Below, in pieces: positions 9,920 to 19,737 of a DNA stretch of 64,000 nt. The notes beneath the pieces were generated by a model. The model ran no database searches, was not told where the DNA came from, and saw only the letters and a program-made list of their open reading frames with translations. The position numbers were made by a program, and so were the translations under genes. Numbering within the stretch: position 1 is the stretch's first letter; every line of letters begins with the position of its first letter. Source of the DNA: Pseudomonas sp. Seg1. Lineage in GTDB: Bacteria > Pseudomonadota > Gammaproteobacteria > Pseudomonadales > Pseudomonadaceae. Where the stretch lies: positions 1,366,001 to 1,430,000 of the forward strand of contig NZ_AP021903.1 of NCBI RefSeq assembly GCF_018326005.1, given 5' to 3'.

Positions 9920-11106
9920 GCCGCCCGCAGCAGATTACCGTTCTGGGGGCTACCGGCTCGATCGGCCTGAGCACTCTGGATGTGATTGCTCGCCACCCTG
10001 AGCGTTACCAGGTTTTCGCCTTGAGTGGGTTCACTCGTCTGGCTGAGCTGCTGGCCTTGTGCGTACGTCATGTGCCGCAGTATGCCGTGGTGCCGGAAGT
10101 CGCCGCCGCTCGCGGTTTGCAGGACGATTTGCGCGCAGCCGGTTTGCCAACCCGTGTGCTGGTGGGGGAGGAGGGCCTGTGTCAGGTCGCCTCTGCGCCG
10201 GAAGTCGATGCGGTCATGGCTGCGATCGTCGGTGCGGCAGGCTTGCGCCCGACACTGGCAGCCGTCGAGGCGGGCAAGAAGATCCTGTTGGCCAATAAAG
10301 AGGCGTTGGTGATGTCCGGCGCCTTGTTCATGCAGGCGGTACGCAAGAGCGGTTCGGTGCTGCTGCCGATCGACAGTGAGCACAACGCGATTTTCCAGTG
10401 CATGCCACAGGATTTCGCCCGTGGATTAAGCAACGTCGGCGTGCGTCGGATTTTACTCACAGCCTCTGGCGGCCCGTTCCGACAGACGCCCATGAGTGAG
10501 TTGGCGCATGTTTCACCTGACCAGGCCTGTGCGCACCCGAACTGGTCCATGGGGCGCAAGATTTCCGTGGATTCGGCAAGCATGATGAATAAAGGTCTCG
10601 AGCTGATCGAGGCCTGCTGGTTGTTTGATGCCAAGCCGTCCCAAGTCGAGGTGGTGATCCATCCGCAGAGCGTGATTCACTCGCTGGTCGATTATGTCGA
10701 TGGTTCGGTGTTGGCGCAGTTGGGCAATCCCGACATGCGTACGCCAATTGCCAATGCACTGGCCTGGCCGGAGCGAATTGATTCCGGCGTGGCGCCGCTG
10801 GACCTGTTTGCGATCGCGCGTCTGGACTTCGAAGCGCCGGACGAAGAGCGCTTCCCCTGCCTGCGTCTGGCGCGGCAGGCTGCCGAGGCGGGCGACAGCG
10901 CGCCGGCGATGCTCAATGCCGCCAATGAAGTGGCGGTCGCAGCGTTTCTCGACGGACGGGTTCGTTATCTGGAAATCGCGAGTATCATCGAGGAGGTCTT
11001 GAGTCTTGAGCCGGTTGTGGCACTCGGCGATCTCGATGCGGTCTTCACGGCAGACGCCAGGGCGCGAGTCCTGGCGGAACAATGGTTGAAGCGTCACGAC
11101 CGATAG
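9916..11106 (+). CDS. dxr: 1-deoxy-D-xylulose 5-phosphate reductoisomerase
   Basis: Second step of the MEP isoprenoid pathway: DXP to MEP with NADPH. I chose GTG at 9916 ([17 protein letters not shown], 396 residues) because it places the Rossmann motif GATGSIG near the N-terminus and overlaps the cdsA stop as GTGA; an upstream ATG at 9904 in the same frame is possible. [33 protein letters not shown] and the metal-site segment [20 protein letters not shown] confirm the family. ispD and ispF of the same pathway also lie in this window. Confidence 0.96.
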   Translation: MSRPQQITVLGATGSIGLSTLDVIARHPERYQVFALSGFTRLAELLALCVRHVPQYAVVPEVAAARGLQDDLRAAGLPTRVLVGEEGLCQVASAPEVDAVMAAIVGAAGLRPTLAAVEAGKKILLANKEALVMSGALFMQAVRKSGSVLLPIDSEHNAIFQCMPQDFARGLSNVGVRRILLTASGGPFRQTPMSELAHVSPDQACAHPNWSMGRKISVDSASMMNKGLELIEACWLFDAKPSQVEVVIHPQSVIHSLVDYVDGSVLAQLGNPDMRTPIANALAWPERIDSGVAPLDLFAIARLDFEAPDEERFPCLRLARQAAEAGDSAPAMLNAANEVAVAAFLDGRVRYLEIASIIEEVLSLEPVVALGDLDAVFTADARARVLAEQWLKRHDR

Positions 11107-11160
11107 ATTTAGAAACACAATGGCTTCACGCGGCACTGAACGGGATTGCGGAGAAAGTAG

Positions 11161-12513
11161 ATGAGCGCGCTCTATATGATTGCCGGCACCCTGATCGCTT
11201 TGGGTGTGCTGGTCACCTTTCACGAATTCGGCCATTTCTGGGTCGCGCGTCGCTGCGGCGTCAAGGTTCTGCGCTTTTCCGTAGGCTTCGGTATGCCGTT
11301 GCTGCGTTGGCACGACAAGCAAGGCACCGAGTTCGTCGTCGCTGCCATCCCGTTGGGTGGTTACGTGAAGATGCTCGATGAGCGCGAAGGTGAAGTGCCG
11401 GTCGATCAACTCGACCAGTCGTTCAACCGCAAGTCGGTTCGCCAGCGTATCGCCATTGTCGCCGCCGGCCCAATTGCCAACTTCCTTTTGGCCTTGGTGT
11501 TCTTCTGGGTGCTGGCCATGCTCGGAAGCGAGCAGGTGCGTCCGGTGATCGGGGCGGTCGAGTCCGGTAGCATTGCGGCCAAGGCTGGTTTGAGCGCAGG
11601 TCAGGAAATTGTTGCGATTGATGGCGAGCCGACCTCTGGCTGGGCTGCTGTCAATCTGCAACTGGTTCGTCGACTCGGTGAGAGCGGCTCGTTGCAGTTG
11701 CTGGTCCGTGAGCAGGGTTCTACTGCAGATTCGCCGCGCGAACTGGCGCTGGATCACTGGCTCAAGGGTGCTGATGAGCCGGATCCGATCCGTTCTCTGG
11801 GTATTCGTCCATGGCGTCCGGCCTTGCCGCCGGTGCTTGCCGAGCTTGATCCGAAGGGCCCGGCTCAGGCGGCTGGCCTGAAAACCGGTGATCGTCTGCT
11901 GACGCTTGATGGCCAGGCACTCAATGACTGGCAGCAAGTGGTGGATACCGTTCGTACGCGTCCTGATACCAAAATCATGCTGCGCGTCGAGCGTGATGGT
12001 GCTCAAATCGACGTCCCGGTGACCTTGGCCGCTCGCGGTGAAAGCAAGTCGCCAAGCGGTTACCTGGGTGCCGGCGTGAAAGCCATCGACTGGCCGCCGG
12101 AGATGATTCGCGAGGTCAGTTACGGGCCGTTGGCCGCAATTGGCGAGGGTGCCCGTCGCACTTGGACCATGAGCATTCTGACGCTCGATTCGCTAAAGAA
12201 AATGCTCTTCGGCGAGCTCTCGGTAAAAAACTTGAGTGGACCGATAACCATTGCTAAAGTGGCGGGCGCTTCTGCCCAGTCGGGCGTCGCTGATTTCCTG
12301 AATTTCCTTGCTTATCTGAGTATTAGCCTGGGGGTTCTGAATTTGCTGCCCATTCCTGTACTGGATGGGGGGCATCTGTTGTTTTATCTGATCGAGTGGG
12401 CGCGTGGTCGTCCCTTGTCGGATCGGGTGCAAGGTTGGGGGATACAGATCGGTATCAGTTTGGTGGTCGGGGTGATGTTGCTTGCTCTGGTCAACGATCT
12501 GGGTCGACTGTAA
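11161..12513 (+). CDS. rseP: RIP zinc metalloprotease, site-2 protease
   Basis: Inner-membrane intramembrane protease that cleaves the anti-sigma factor (MucA/RseA) after AlgW/DegS, releasing the envelope-stress sigma factor. 450 residues. The zinc motif HEFGH is at residues 21-25 in the first TM segment, two PDZ domains are in the middle, and the third metal ligand lies in LNLLPIPVLDGGH. It sits directly before bamA, whose misfolding signals the same stress pathway. Confidence 0.97.
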   Translation: MSALYMIAGTLIALGVLVTFHEFGHFWVARRCGVKVLRFSVGFGMPLLRWHDKQGTEFVVAAIPLGGYVKMLDEREGEVPVDQLDQSFNRKSVRQRIAIVAAGPIANFLLALVFFWVLAMLGSEQVRPVIGAVESGSIAAKAGLSAGQEIVAIDGEPTSGWAAVNLQLVRRLGESGSLQLLVREQGSTADSPRELALDHWLKGADEPDPIRSLGIRPWRPALPPVLAELDPKGPAQAAGLKTGDRLLTLDGQALNDWQQVVDTVRTRPDTKIMLRVERDGAQIDVPVTLAARGESKSPSGYLGAGVKAIDWPPEMIREVSYGPLAAIGEGARRTWTMSILTLDSLKKMLFGELSVKNLSGPITIAKVAGASAQSGVADFLNFLAYLSISLGVLNLLPIPVLDGGHLLFYLIEWARGRPLSDRVQGWGIQIGISLVVGVMLLALVNDLGRL

Positions 12514-12587
12514 CGCTTCGCTGAATTGCGAATCTGCCGCATTTTGCGGCAGTTTGTTTATTGCCAGTTGGAATAAGAAAGGACTTC

Positions 12588-14963
12588 ATGAAACGTCTGC
12601 TGCTAACTGCGGTTCTCACCGTATTGATGATCGCCGAAGTTCACGCCGAGTCCTTCACTATCTCTGATATTCGCGTCAATGGCCTCCAGCGGGTCTCCGC
12701 GGGTAGTGTCTTTGGTGCCTTGCCGTTGAACGTCGGCGAGCAGGCGGATGATCGTCGCCTGGTGGAATCCACTCGTGCGTTGTTCAAAACCGGTTTCTTT
12801 CAAGATATCCAGCTGGGCCGCGAAGGCAACGTTCTGGTAATCACGGTTGTCGAGCGTCCATCCGTCGCCAGTATCGAGATCGAGGGTAACAAGGCGATCT
12901 CCACTGAAGACTTGATGAAAGGCCTCAAGCAATCCGGTCTGGCCGAAGGCGAGATCTTCCAGCGCGCTACCCTTGAAGGTGTGCGTAACGAACTGCAACG
13001 TCAGTACGTTGCACAGGGCCGCTACTCGGCGACCGTTGATACCGAAGTGGTATCGCAGCCGCGTAACCGCGTCGGTCTGAAAGTGAAGATCAACGAAGGC
13101 ACCGTTGCTGCCATTCAGCACATCAACGTGGTGGGTAACACGGTTTTCCCCGAGGAAGACCTGACCGATCTGTTCGAGCTGAAAACCACCAACTGGCTGT
13201 CGTTCTTCAAGAACGATGACAAATATGCCCGTGAAAAACTCTCCGGTGACCTGGAACGTCTGCGTTCCTACTATCTGGACCGCGGCTATATCAACATGGA
13301 TATCGCTTCGACCCAGGTGTCCATCACCCCGGACAAGAAGCACGTCTACATCACCGTCAACGTGACCGAGGGCGAGAAGTACACCGTCCGCGACGTCAAG
13401 CTCAGCGGTGATCTGAAAGTCCCTGAAGATCAGGTCAAGTCCTTGTTGCTGGTGCAGAAAGGCCAGGTGTTCTCGCGCAAGCTGATGACCACCACCTCCG
13501 AACTGATCACCCGCCGTCTGGGTAACGAGGGTTACACCTTCGCCAACGTCAACGGCGTGCCTCAGCCGCACGATGATGACCACACCGTGGACATCCTGTT
13601 TGCTGTCGATCCGGGCAAGCGTGCCTACGTCAACCGCATCAACTTCCGTGGCAACACCAAGTCCGAAGACGAAGTGCTGCGTCGTGAAATGCGTCAGATG
13701 GAAGGTGGCTGGGCTTCGACCTACCTGATCGATCAGTCCAAGACCCGTCTTGAGCGTCTGGGCTTCTTTAAAGAAGTCAACGTCGAGACTCCGGCTGTTC
13801 CGGGTGTCGATGACCAGGTTGATGTGAACTACAGCGTTGAAGAGCAGGCTTCCGGTTCGATCACTGCCAGCGTCGGTTTCGCCCAGAGCGCCGGTCTGAT
13901 CCTCGGTGGTTCGATTACCCAGAACAACTTCCTCGGTACCGGTAACCGCGTCAGCGTCGGTCTGACCCGAAGCGAATACCAGAGCCGCTACAACTTTGGC
14001 TATGTTGACCCGTACTGGACCGCCGATGGCGTGAGCCTGGGTTACAACGCGTTCTATCGCACCACCGACTACAAAGACCTCGACGTCGACGTAGCCAGCT
14101 ATGCGGTAGACAGCCTGGGTGCCGGCGTGAACGTGGGCTACCCGATCAGCGAGACTTCGCGTCTGACCTTCGGTCTGTCCGCGCAGCAAGACAAGATCAA
14201 GACCGGTAAATACACCGTTGACGAGATTTTTGACTTCGTTAACAAGGAAGGCGACAACTACCTGAACTTCAAGGCGTCGGCCGGCTGGTCCGAGTCGACC
14301 CTGAACAAAGGCGTACTGCCAACCCGTGGTCGTTCCCAGAGCCTGACCCTGGAAACCACCATTCCGGGCAGCGACCTGTCGTTCTACAAGCTTGATTACC
14401 GTGGTCAGCTGTTCCAGCCGATCAGCGAAAACTACACCCTGCGTCTGCATACCGAGCTGGGTTATGGCGACGGTTATGGTTCGACTGACGGCTTGCCGTT
14501 CTATGAAAACTACTATGCTGGTGGTTTCAACTCGGTACGTGGCTTCAAGGACAGTACGCTGGGTCCACGCAGTACCCCGAGCCGTGGCACCAACCCGGGT
14601 ACTTCGATAGACCCGGACCAGGACCCACTGCCGTTCGGTGGCAACGTCCTGATTCAGGGCGGCGTGGAAGTTCTGTTCCCGCTGCCGTTCGTCAAGGATC
14701 AACGCTCCCTGCGTACGTCGGTATTCTGGGATGTGGGTAACGTATTCGATTCGCAGTGCAAGGACACCACCAACGCCAATGGCTCGTCGTCGAACACCAA
14801 GTGCAACGACATCAGCCTGAGCAACATGGCCAGTTCCGTCGGTGTTGGTGTGACATGGGTCACCGCACTGGGTCCTCTGAGCTTCGCGTTGGCCATGCCG
14901 ATCAAGAAACCGGATGAAGCTGAAACTCAAGTGTTCCAATTCTCCCTCGGCCAGACGTTCTAA
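12588..14963 (+). CDS. bamA: outer-membrane protein assembly factor BamA
   Basis: Omp85 core of the BAM complex that inserts beta-barrels in the outer membrane. The start ATG 12588 (SD AAGAAAGGA) gives MKRLLLTAVLTVLMIAEVHA, a signal peptide; 791 residues. Five POTRA domains follow (about residues 20-420), then a 16-strand barrel. The barrel loop motif VRGF occurs in GGFNSVRGFKDSTLG, and the protein ends in Phe (FQFSLGQTF), the usual beta-signal. Followed by its helper chaperone gene skp. Confidence 0.98.
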   Translation: MKRLLLTAVLTVLMIAEVHAESFTISDIRVNGLQRVSAGSVFGALPLNVGEQADDRRLVESTRALFKTGFFQDIQLGREGNVLVITVVERPSVASIEIEGNKAISTEDLMKGLKQSGLAEGEIFQRATLEGVRNELQRQYVAQGRYSATVDTEVVSQPRNRVGLKVKINEGTVAAIQHINVVGNTVFPEEDLTDLFELKTTNWLSFFKNDDKYAREKLSGDLERLRSYYLDRGYINMDIASTQVSITPDKKHVYITVNVTEGEKYTVRDVKLSGDLKVPEDQVKSLLLVQKGQVFSRKLMTTTSELITRRLGNEGYTFANVNGVPQPHDDDHTVDILFAVDPGKRAYVNRINFRGNTKSEDEVLRREMRQMEGGWASTYLIDQSKTRLERLGFFKEVNVETPAVPGVDDQVDVNYSVEEQASGSITASVGFAQSAGLILGGSITQNNFLGTGNRVSVGLTRSEYQSRYNFGYVDPYWTADGVSLGYNAFYRTTDYKDLDVDVASYAVDSLGAGVNVGYPISETSRLTFGLSAQQDKIKTGKYTVDEIFDFVNKEGDNYLNFKASAGWSESTLNKGVLPTRGRSQSLTLETTIPGSDLSFYKLDYRGQLFQPISENYTLRLHTELGYGDGYGSTDGLPFYENYYAGGFNSVRGFKDSTLGPRSTPSRGTNPGTSIDPDQDPLPFGGNVLIQGGVEVLFPLPFVKDQRSLRTSVFWDVGNVFDSQCKDTTNANGSSSNTKCNDISLSNMASSVGVGVTWVTALGPLSFALAMPIKKPDEAETQVFQFSLGQTF

Positions 14964-15008
14964 GCGTCTGACCCAAGATAACGACAATGGATTTTGTAGG
15001 AGTGCATC

Positions 15009-15512
15009 GTGCGTAAGTTGACTCAATTGGTTCTCCTGGCCTCCTTGATGGTGGCAGGTCCGGCATTTGCCGACATGAAAATTGCCGTTCTGAACTATCA
15101 GATGGCCCTGCTCGAATCCGATGCGGCGAAGAAGTACGCCGTGGATGCCGAGAAAAAGTTCGGTCCTCAACTGACCAAACTGAAGACTCTGGAAAGCAGT
15201 GCCAAGGGTATCCAGGATCGTCTGATGGCTGGTGGCGACAAGATGCAGCAAGGCGAGCGTGAGCGTCTGGAGCTGGAATTCAAGCAAAAGGCCCGTGACT
15301 TCCAGTTTCAGTCCAAGGAGCTGAACGAAGCCAAAGCCGTTGCCGACCGCGAAATGCTCAAGCAACTGAAGCCGAAACTGGATAGCGCAGTGGAAGAAGT
15401 CATCAAAAAAGGTGGTTTTGACCTGGTGTTCGAGCGTGGCGCAGTGATTGATGTCAAACCTCAGTACGACATCACGCGCCAGGTTATCGAGCGCATGAAT
15501 CAGCTGAAGTAA
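15009..15512 (+). CDS. skp: periplasmic chaperone Skp/OmpH
   Basis: Holds unfolded outer-membrane proteins in the periplasm for BamA. Starts with GTG at 15009 behind SD TAGGAG; 167 residues. The signal peptide MRKLTQLVLLASLMVAGPAFA is followed by KIAVLNYQMALLESD and two long Lys/Glu/Gln-rich helices (coiled-coil tentacles), then FDLVFERGAVIDVKPQYDIT. Lies between bamA and lpxD as in most gamma-proteobacteria. Confidence 0.95.
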   Translation: MRKLTQLVLLASLMVAGPAFADMKIAVLNYQMALLESDAAKKYAVDAEKKFGPQLTKLKTLESSAKGIQDRLMAGGDKMQQGERERLELEFKQKARDFQFQSKELNEAKAVADREMLKQLKPKLDSAVEEVIKKGGFDLVFERGAVIDVKPQYDITRQVIERMNQLK

Positions 15513-15515
15513 CCC

Positions 15516-16571
15516 ATGACCGTGACTATCAAGCTCGGCCAGTTGGCCGAGTTCCTCGGCGCCACCCTGCGTGGCGACCCGGAGAAGCAAATTACTGGGC
15601 TAGCCACTTTGCAAGAGGCTGGCCCAGCTCAGTTGAGCTTTCTGGCAAATCCTCAATATCGTAAATACCTGGCGGGTTCGCAGGCAGCAGCATTGCTGCT
15701 CAAGGACGCGGATGCCGAAGGTTTTTCCGGTAATGCGCTGGTCGTGCCGGACCCTTATCTGGCTTACGCACGTCTCTCTCACTTGTTCGATCCCAAGCCA
15801 AAAGCCACAGCGGGTATCCATCCCACAGCGGTGATTGCTGCAGACGCGGTGGTTGATCCGACCGCCAGTGTCGGGCCTTTCGTGGTGATCGAGGCCGGTG
15901 CGCGGATTGGTGCGCAAGTGACCTTGGGTGCCCATTGCGTGATCGGTGCGCGCAGCGAAATCGGTGAGGGCGGCTGGCTCGCTCCACGGGTGACGCTGTA
16001 TCACGATGTGCGCATCGGCAAGCGGGTGGTGATCCAGTCCGGTGCGGTGCTCGGTGGTGAAGGCTTCGGTTTCGCCAATGAGAAAGGTATCTGGCAGAAA
16101 ATCGCCCAGATCGGTGGCGTGACCATCGGCGACGATGTCGAAATCGGCGTTAATACCGCGATCGACCGCGGCGCCCTGGCCGATACCGTGATCGGCAATG
16201 GCGTGAAGCTCGACAACCAGATTCAGATTGCCCACAACGTCCAGGTCGGTGATCACACCGCGATGGCGGCGTGCGTGGGGATCTCCGGCAGCACCAAAAT
16301 CGGCAAGCACTGCATGCTCGCCGGCGGTGTCGGTCTGGTCGGTCACATTGATATTTGCGACAACGTTTTCCTGACCGGGATGACCATGGTGACCCACTCG
16401 ATTACCGAGCCGGGCGCTTATTCTTCCGGCACAGCCATGCAACCAGCGGCCGAATGGCGCAAAAGCGCGGCACGCATCCGTCAGCTCGATGACATCGCGC
16501 GACGTTTGAAACAGCTGGAAAAGCGCGTAGGGGAAGTGACCCCTGACGGCAATGCTTCATCAGATGGCTGA
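15516..16571 (+). CDS. lpxD: UDP-3-O-(3-hydroxyacyl)glucosamine N-acyltransferase
   Basis: Third lipid A step: N-acylation of UDP-3-O-acyl-GlcN from 3-hydroxyacyl-ACP. 351 residues. The N-terminal uridine-binding domain has [13 protein letters not shown]; a left-handed beta-helix of hexapeptide repeats follows, containing the catalytic-His region [19 protein letters not shown]; a C-terminal helix ends it. Only 3 bases separate it from skp. Confidence 0.97.
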   Translation: MTVTIKLGQLAEFLGATLRGDPEKQITGLATLQEAGPAQLSFLANPQYRKYLAGSQAAALLLKDADAEGFSGNALVVPDPYLAYARLSHLFDPKPKATAGIHPTAVIAADAVVDPTASVGPFVVIEAGARIGAQVTLGAHCVIGARSEIGEGGWLAPRVTLYHDVRIGKRVVIQSGAVLGGEGFGFANEKGIWQKIAQIGGVTIGDDVEIGVNTAIDRGALADTVIGNGVKLDNQIQIAHNVQVGDHTAMAACVGISGSTKIGKHCMLAGGVGLVGHIDICDNVFLTGMTMVTHSITEPGAYSSGTAMQPAAEWRKSAARIRQLDDIARRLKQLEKRVGEVTPDGNASSDG

Positions 16572-16676
16572 TACCATTTCCATATCAAGTGTGCACAGCC
16601 TCTAGACTGCCTCCTTGATTTGCTAGAGGAGTGCGCGTCAGTCGCGCTCCCAATCTTTACATAGGCTTCCCCCGAA

Positions 16677-17117
16677 ATGATGGACATCAACGAGATTCGC
16701 GAATACCTGCCTCACCGTTACCCGTTCCTGCTGGTGGACCGGGTGGTGGAACTGGACACTGAAGGCAAGCGCATTCGCGCCTACAAGAATGTCAGCATCA
16801 ATGAGCCGTTCTTCAATGGTCACTTCCCGGCGCATCCAATCATGCCGGGCGTGCTGATCATCGAGGCGATGGCTCAGGCTGCCGGGATCCTCGGTTTCAA
16901 AATGCTCGACGTCAAACCGGCCGACGGCACCCTGTATTACTTCGTCGGTTCCGACAAGCTGCGCTTCCGCCAGCCTGTGCTTCCGGGTGATCAGTTGATC
17001 CTCGAAGCCAAGTTCATCAGCTGCAAGCGCCAGATCTGGAAATTCGAATGCCAGGCTTCGGTCGACGGCAAGCCAGTCTGCTCCGCTGAAATCATCTGCG
17101 CGGAACGCAAGCTATGA
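16677..17117 (+). CDS. fabZ: 3-hydroxyacyl-[ACP] dehydratase FabZ
   Basis: Dehydrates 3-hydroxyacyl-ACP in fatty-acid elongation and so competes with LpxA/LpxD for substrate. 146 residues, hotdog fold. The catalytic His is in [13 protein letters not shown] and the Glu in [11 protein letters not shown]. Two adjacent ATGs (16677 and 16680) are possible starts. Its stop overlaps the lpxA start (ATGA). The gap from lpxD (105 bases) is the only sizeable one in this lipid A string. Confidence 0.97.
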   Translation: MMDINEIREYLPHRYPFLLVDRVVELDTEGKRIRAYKNVSINEPFFNGHFPAHPIMPGVLIIEAMAQAAGILGFKMLDVKPADGTLYYFVGSDKLRFRQPVLPGDQLILEAKFISCKRQIWKFECQASVDGKPVCSAEIICAERKL

Positions 17118-17890
17118 GTTTGATTGACCCTCGCGCAATCATCGATCCGTCGGCCGTACTGGCAGACGGCGTCGAGGTCGGCCCGTGGTCGATCATCGGC
17201 GCAGGTGTGGAAATCGGCGAGGGTACCGTGATCGGGCCGCATGTGATCCTCAAAGGCCCGACCCGCATCGGCAAGCACAATCGCATCTACCAGTTTTCCT
17301 CGGTAGGTGAGGACACGCCGGATCTGAAATACAAGGGTGAAGAAACCCGTCTGGTGATCGGTGACCACAACGTCATCCGCGAAGGTGTGACGATTCACCG
17401 TGGTACCGTGCAGGACCGCTCGGAAACCACGCTGGGCGATCACAACCTGATCATGGCCTATGCCCACATCGGTCATGACAGCGTCATCGGCAATCACTGC
17501 ATTCTGGTCAACAACACCGCATTGGCCGGCCATGTGCACGTTGAAGACTGGGCGATCCTTTCCGGATTCACCCTGGTTCACCAGTATTGCCACATCGGTG
17601 CTCACAGCTTTTCCGGCATGGGTACCGCCATCGGCAAGGACGTTCCGGCGTACGTCACCGTATTTGGCAACCCTGCCGAAGCGCGCAGCATGAACTTCGA
17701 AGGCATGCGCCGTCGCGGTTTCAGCGAAGACGCTATCCATGCGTTGCGCCGCGCATACAAAACCGTTTATCGCCAAGGACTGACGGTCGAGCAGGCTCTG
17801 GCGGAGCTGGTTGAGCCTGCGGCCCAATTCCCGGAAGTTGCGGTGTTCCGCGACTCCATCCAGTCGTCGACTCGCGGCATCACTCGCTGA
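17114..17890 (+). CDS. lpxA: UDP-N-acetylglucosamine O-acyltransferase
   Basis: First lipid A step. 258 residues of hexapeptide-repeat beta-helix ([20 protein letters not shown] and so on) with a helical C-terminal domain. The catalytic-His stretch is [20 protein letters not shown], and the acyl-ruler region and [21 protein letters not shown] are conserved. Coupled to fabZ by ATGA and 2 bases from lpxB. Confidence 0.98.
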   Translation: MSLIDPRAIIDPSAVLADGVEVGPWSIIGAGVEIGEGTVIGPHVILKGPTRIGKHNRIYQFSSVGEDTPDLKYKGEETRLVIGDHNVIREGVTIHRGTVQDRSETTLGDHNLIMAYAHIGHDSVIGNHCILVNNTALAGHVHVEDWAILSGFTLVHQYCHIGAHSFSGMGTAIGKDVPAYVTVFGNPAEARSMNFEGMRRRGFSEDAIHALRRAYKTVYRQGLTVEQALAELVEPAAQFPEVAVFRDSIQSSTRGITR

Positions 17891-17892
17891 TC

Positions 17893-19023
17893 ATGGCCAA
17901 TTTGCGTATTGCGCTGGTGGCGGGTGAGGCTTCCGGTGACATTCTGGGCGCCGGTCTTATGCGCGCCCTCAAGGCACAGCATCCGGCGGTCGAATTCATC
18001 GGTGTCGGCGGTCCGTTGATGCAGGCTGAAGGCCTGACGTCTTACTTTCCCATGGAGCGCTTGTCGGTCATGGGTTTGGTGGAAGTGCTTGGCCGGCTGC
18101 GTGAGTTGCTCAAGCGCCGCAAGGATCTGATCGCCACGTTGATCGCCGAGAAACCGGACGTGTTCATCGGTATCGATGCGCCGGATTTCAACCTCAATAT
18201 CGAACTCAAACTGCGTCAGGCCGGGATCAAGACCGTGCACTACGTCAGCCCGTCGGTGTGGGCGTGGCGGCAGAAGCGTGTGCTGAAGATCCGTGAAGGC
18301 TGCGATCTGATGCTCACCCTGCTGCCGTTCGAAGCCAGATTCTATGAAGATAAGGGCGTACCGGTGCGGTTCGTCGGTCATACGCTGGCCGATACCATTC
18401 CTCTGGAAGCTGATCGAGCCGCAGCGCGTGCCGAGTTGGGCTTGCCCGATGGCCCGCTGGTTGCTTTGATGCCCGGCAGTCGCGGCGGAGAAGTCAGTCG
18501 GCTGGGCGCACTTTTCCTCGATACTGCCGAACGTCTGCGTGCCATGCGCCCGGGTTTGCGTTTCGTCATGCCGTGCGCCAACGCAGAACGGCGTGCGCAG
18601 ATCGAGGCGCTGTTGGTCGGCCGCGATCTGCCGGTGACGTTGCTCGACGGCAAGTCCCATCTGGCCTTGGCAGCGTGCAACGCAGTATTGATCGCTTCCG
18701 GCACGGCGACCCTTGAAGCGTTGCTGTACAAGCGGCCGATGGTGGTCGCTTATCGCCTGGCGCCCCTGACGTTCTGGATTCTCAAACGCATGGTCAAGAG
18801 TCCTTATGTGTCCTTGCCTAACCTGCTGGCCCAACGCTTGCTGGTGCCGGAATTGTTGCAGGATGATGCGACAGTTGAGGCACTCGCACAGACCTTGTCG
18901 CCATTGATCGAGGGTGGCGAGGAACAGACGCGCGGCTTTGACGAGATTCATCGCACCCTGCGCCGGGACGCATCCAATCAGGCGGCGGACGCCGTCCTCA
19001 ACCTGATCGGTCAAACACGATGA
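17893..19023 (+). CDS. lpxB: lipid-A-disaccharide synthase
   Basis: Family GT19 glycosyltransferase that joins UDP-diacyl-GlcN to lipid X. 376 residues. Diagnostic stretches: [62 protein letters not shown] and [20 protein letters not shown]. Its end overlaps the start of rnhB by four bases. Confidence 0.98.
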   Translation: MANLRIALVAGEASGDILGAGLMRALKAQHPAVEFIGVGGPLMQAEGLTSYFPMERLSVMGLVEVLGRLRELLKRRKDLIATLIAEKPDVFIGIDAPDFNLNIELKLRQAGIKTVHYVSPSVWAWRQKRVLKIREGCDLMLTLLPFEARFYEDKGVPVRFVGHTLADTIPLEADRAAARAELGLPDGPLVALMPGSRGGEVSRLGALFLDTAERLRAMRPGLRFVMPCANAERRAQIEALLVGRDLPVTLLDGKSHLALAACNAVLIASGTATLEALLYKRPMVVAYRLAPLTFWILKRMVKSPYVSLPNLLAQRLLVPELLQDDATVEALAQTLSPLIEGGEEQTRGFDEIHRTLRRDASNQAADAVLNLIGQTR

Positions 19024-19661
19024 GCAAGAAAGATATGCAAATGGGTCTGGATTTCACCTTGGTCGCCGAAGTTGAAGAATTGGTTGCCGGTGTCGATGAA
19101 GTCGGTCGTGGCCCGTTGTGCGGTGCAGTGGTGACGGCGGCGGTGATCCTCGATCCGAACCGGCCGATCCTCGGTCTCAACGATTCGAAGAAACTCACCG
19201 AAGCCAAGCGCGAAAAGCTCTACGACGAGATCATCGAGAAATCTCTCAGTTGGTGCATCGCCCGCGCCGAAGTCGAAGAAATCGACGAGTTGAACATCCT
19301 CCACGCGACCATGCTGGCCATGCAGCGCGCAGTGGCGGGTCTGCACATTCAGCCGAAACTGGCGATGATCGACGGCAACCGCTGCCCGCAACTGCCGATG
19401 CGCGCTGAAGCTGTTGTGCAAGGCGACGGCAAGGTGCCGGCGATTGCCGCTGCGTCGATTCTGGCCAAAGTCAGCCGTGACCGCGAAATGGCCGCGTTTG
19501 AATTGATCTATCCGGGTTACGGCATTGGGGGCCATAAAGGCTACCCGACGCCCGTTCATCTGGAAGCGCTGGTGCGTCTTGGTCCGACGCCGATCCACCG
19601 GCGCTCGTTCGCCCCGGTGCGTCAGGCTTATGAGGCGCTGGAAGGTCTGACGCAGGTTTAG
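19020..19661 (+). CDS. rnhB: ribonuclease HII
   Basis: Cuts RNA in RNA-DNA hybrids and removes single misincorporated ribonucleotides. 213 residues. The catalytic cluster is visible as Asp-Glu in [12 protein letters not shown], with the further Asp in MIDGNRCP and the region [19 protein letters not shown] overlap with lpxB; the start could instead be one of the internal Met codons a few residues later, but coupling favours 19020. A hairpin terminator follows. Confidence 0.96.
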   Translation: MSKKDMQMGLDFTLVAEVEELVAGVDEVGRGPLCGAVVTAAVILDPNRPILGLNDSKKLTEAKREKLYDEIIEKSLSWCIARAEVEEIDELNILHATMLAMQRAVAGLHIQPKLAMIDGNRCPQLPMRAEAVVQGDGKVPAIAAASILAKVSRDREMAAFELIYPGYGIGGHKGYPTPVHLEALVRLGPTPIHRRSFAPVRQAYEALEGLTQV

Positions 19662-19683
19662 TCGCAAGGCTGATGTTTTATTC

Positions 19684-19712
19684 AAGGCCCGGTACAATCC
19701 GGGCCTTGTTGT
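19684..19712 (+). terminator. possible terminator after rnhB
   Basis: AAGGCCCGG / CCGGGCCTT with a 6-base loop, followed by GTTGTCTC. The stem is good but the T-run is weak. Marks the end of the bamA-rnhB string before dnaE. Confidence 0.6.
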
Positions 19713-19737
19713 CTCTATGTAACTGGACAGGATCACT

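Noticed and set aside
12603..15590. Long open frame on the minus strand (995 codons) opposite bamA and skp
   Set aside because: It is the shadow of the high-GC bamA/skp coding strand; the protein is low-complexity in Gly/Val/Gln/His with no family features. The same applies to 19759-23046 opposite dnaE, 26148-27725 opposite pyrG, 41259-43187 opposite mutS and 10513-12006 opposite dxr/rseP.
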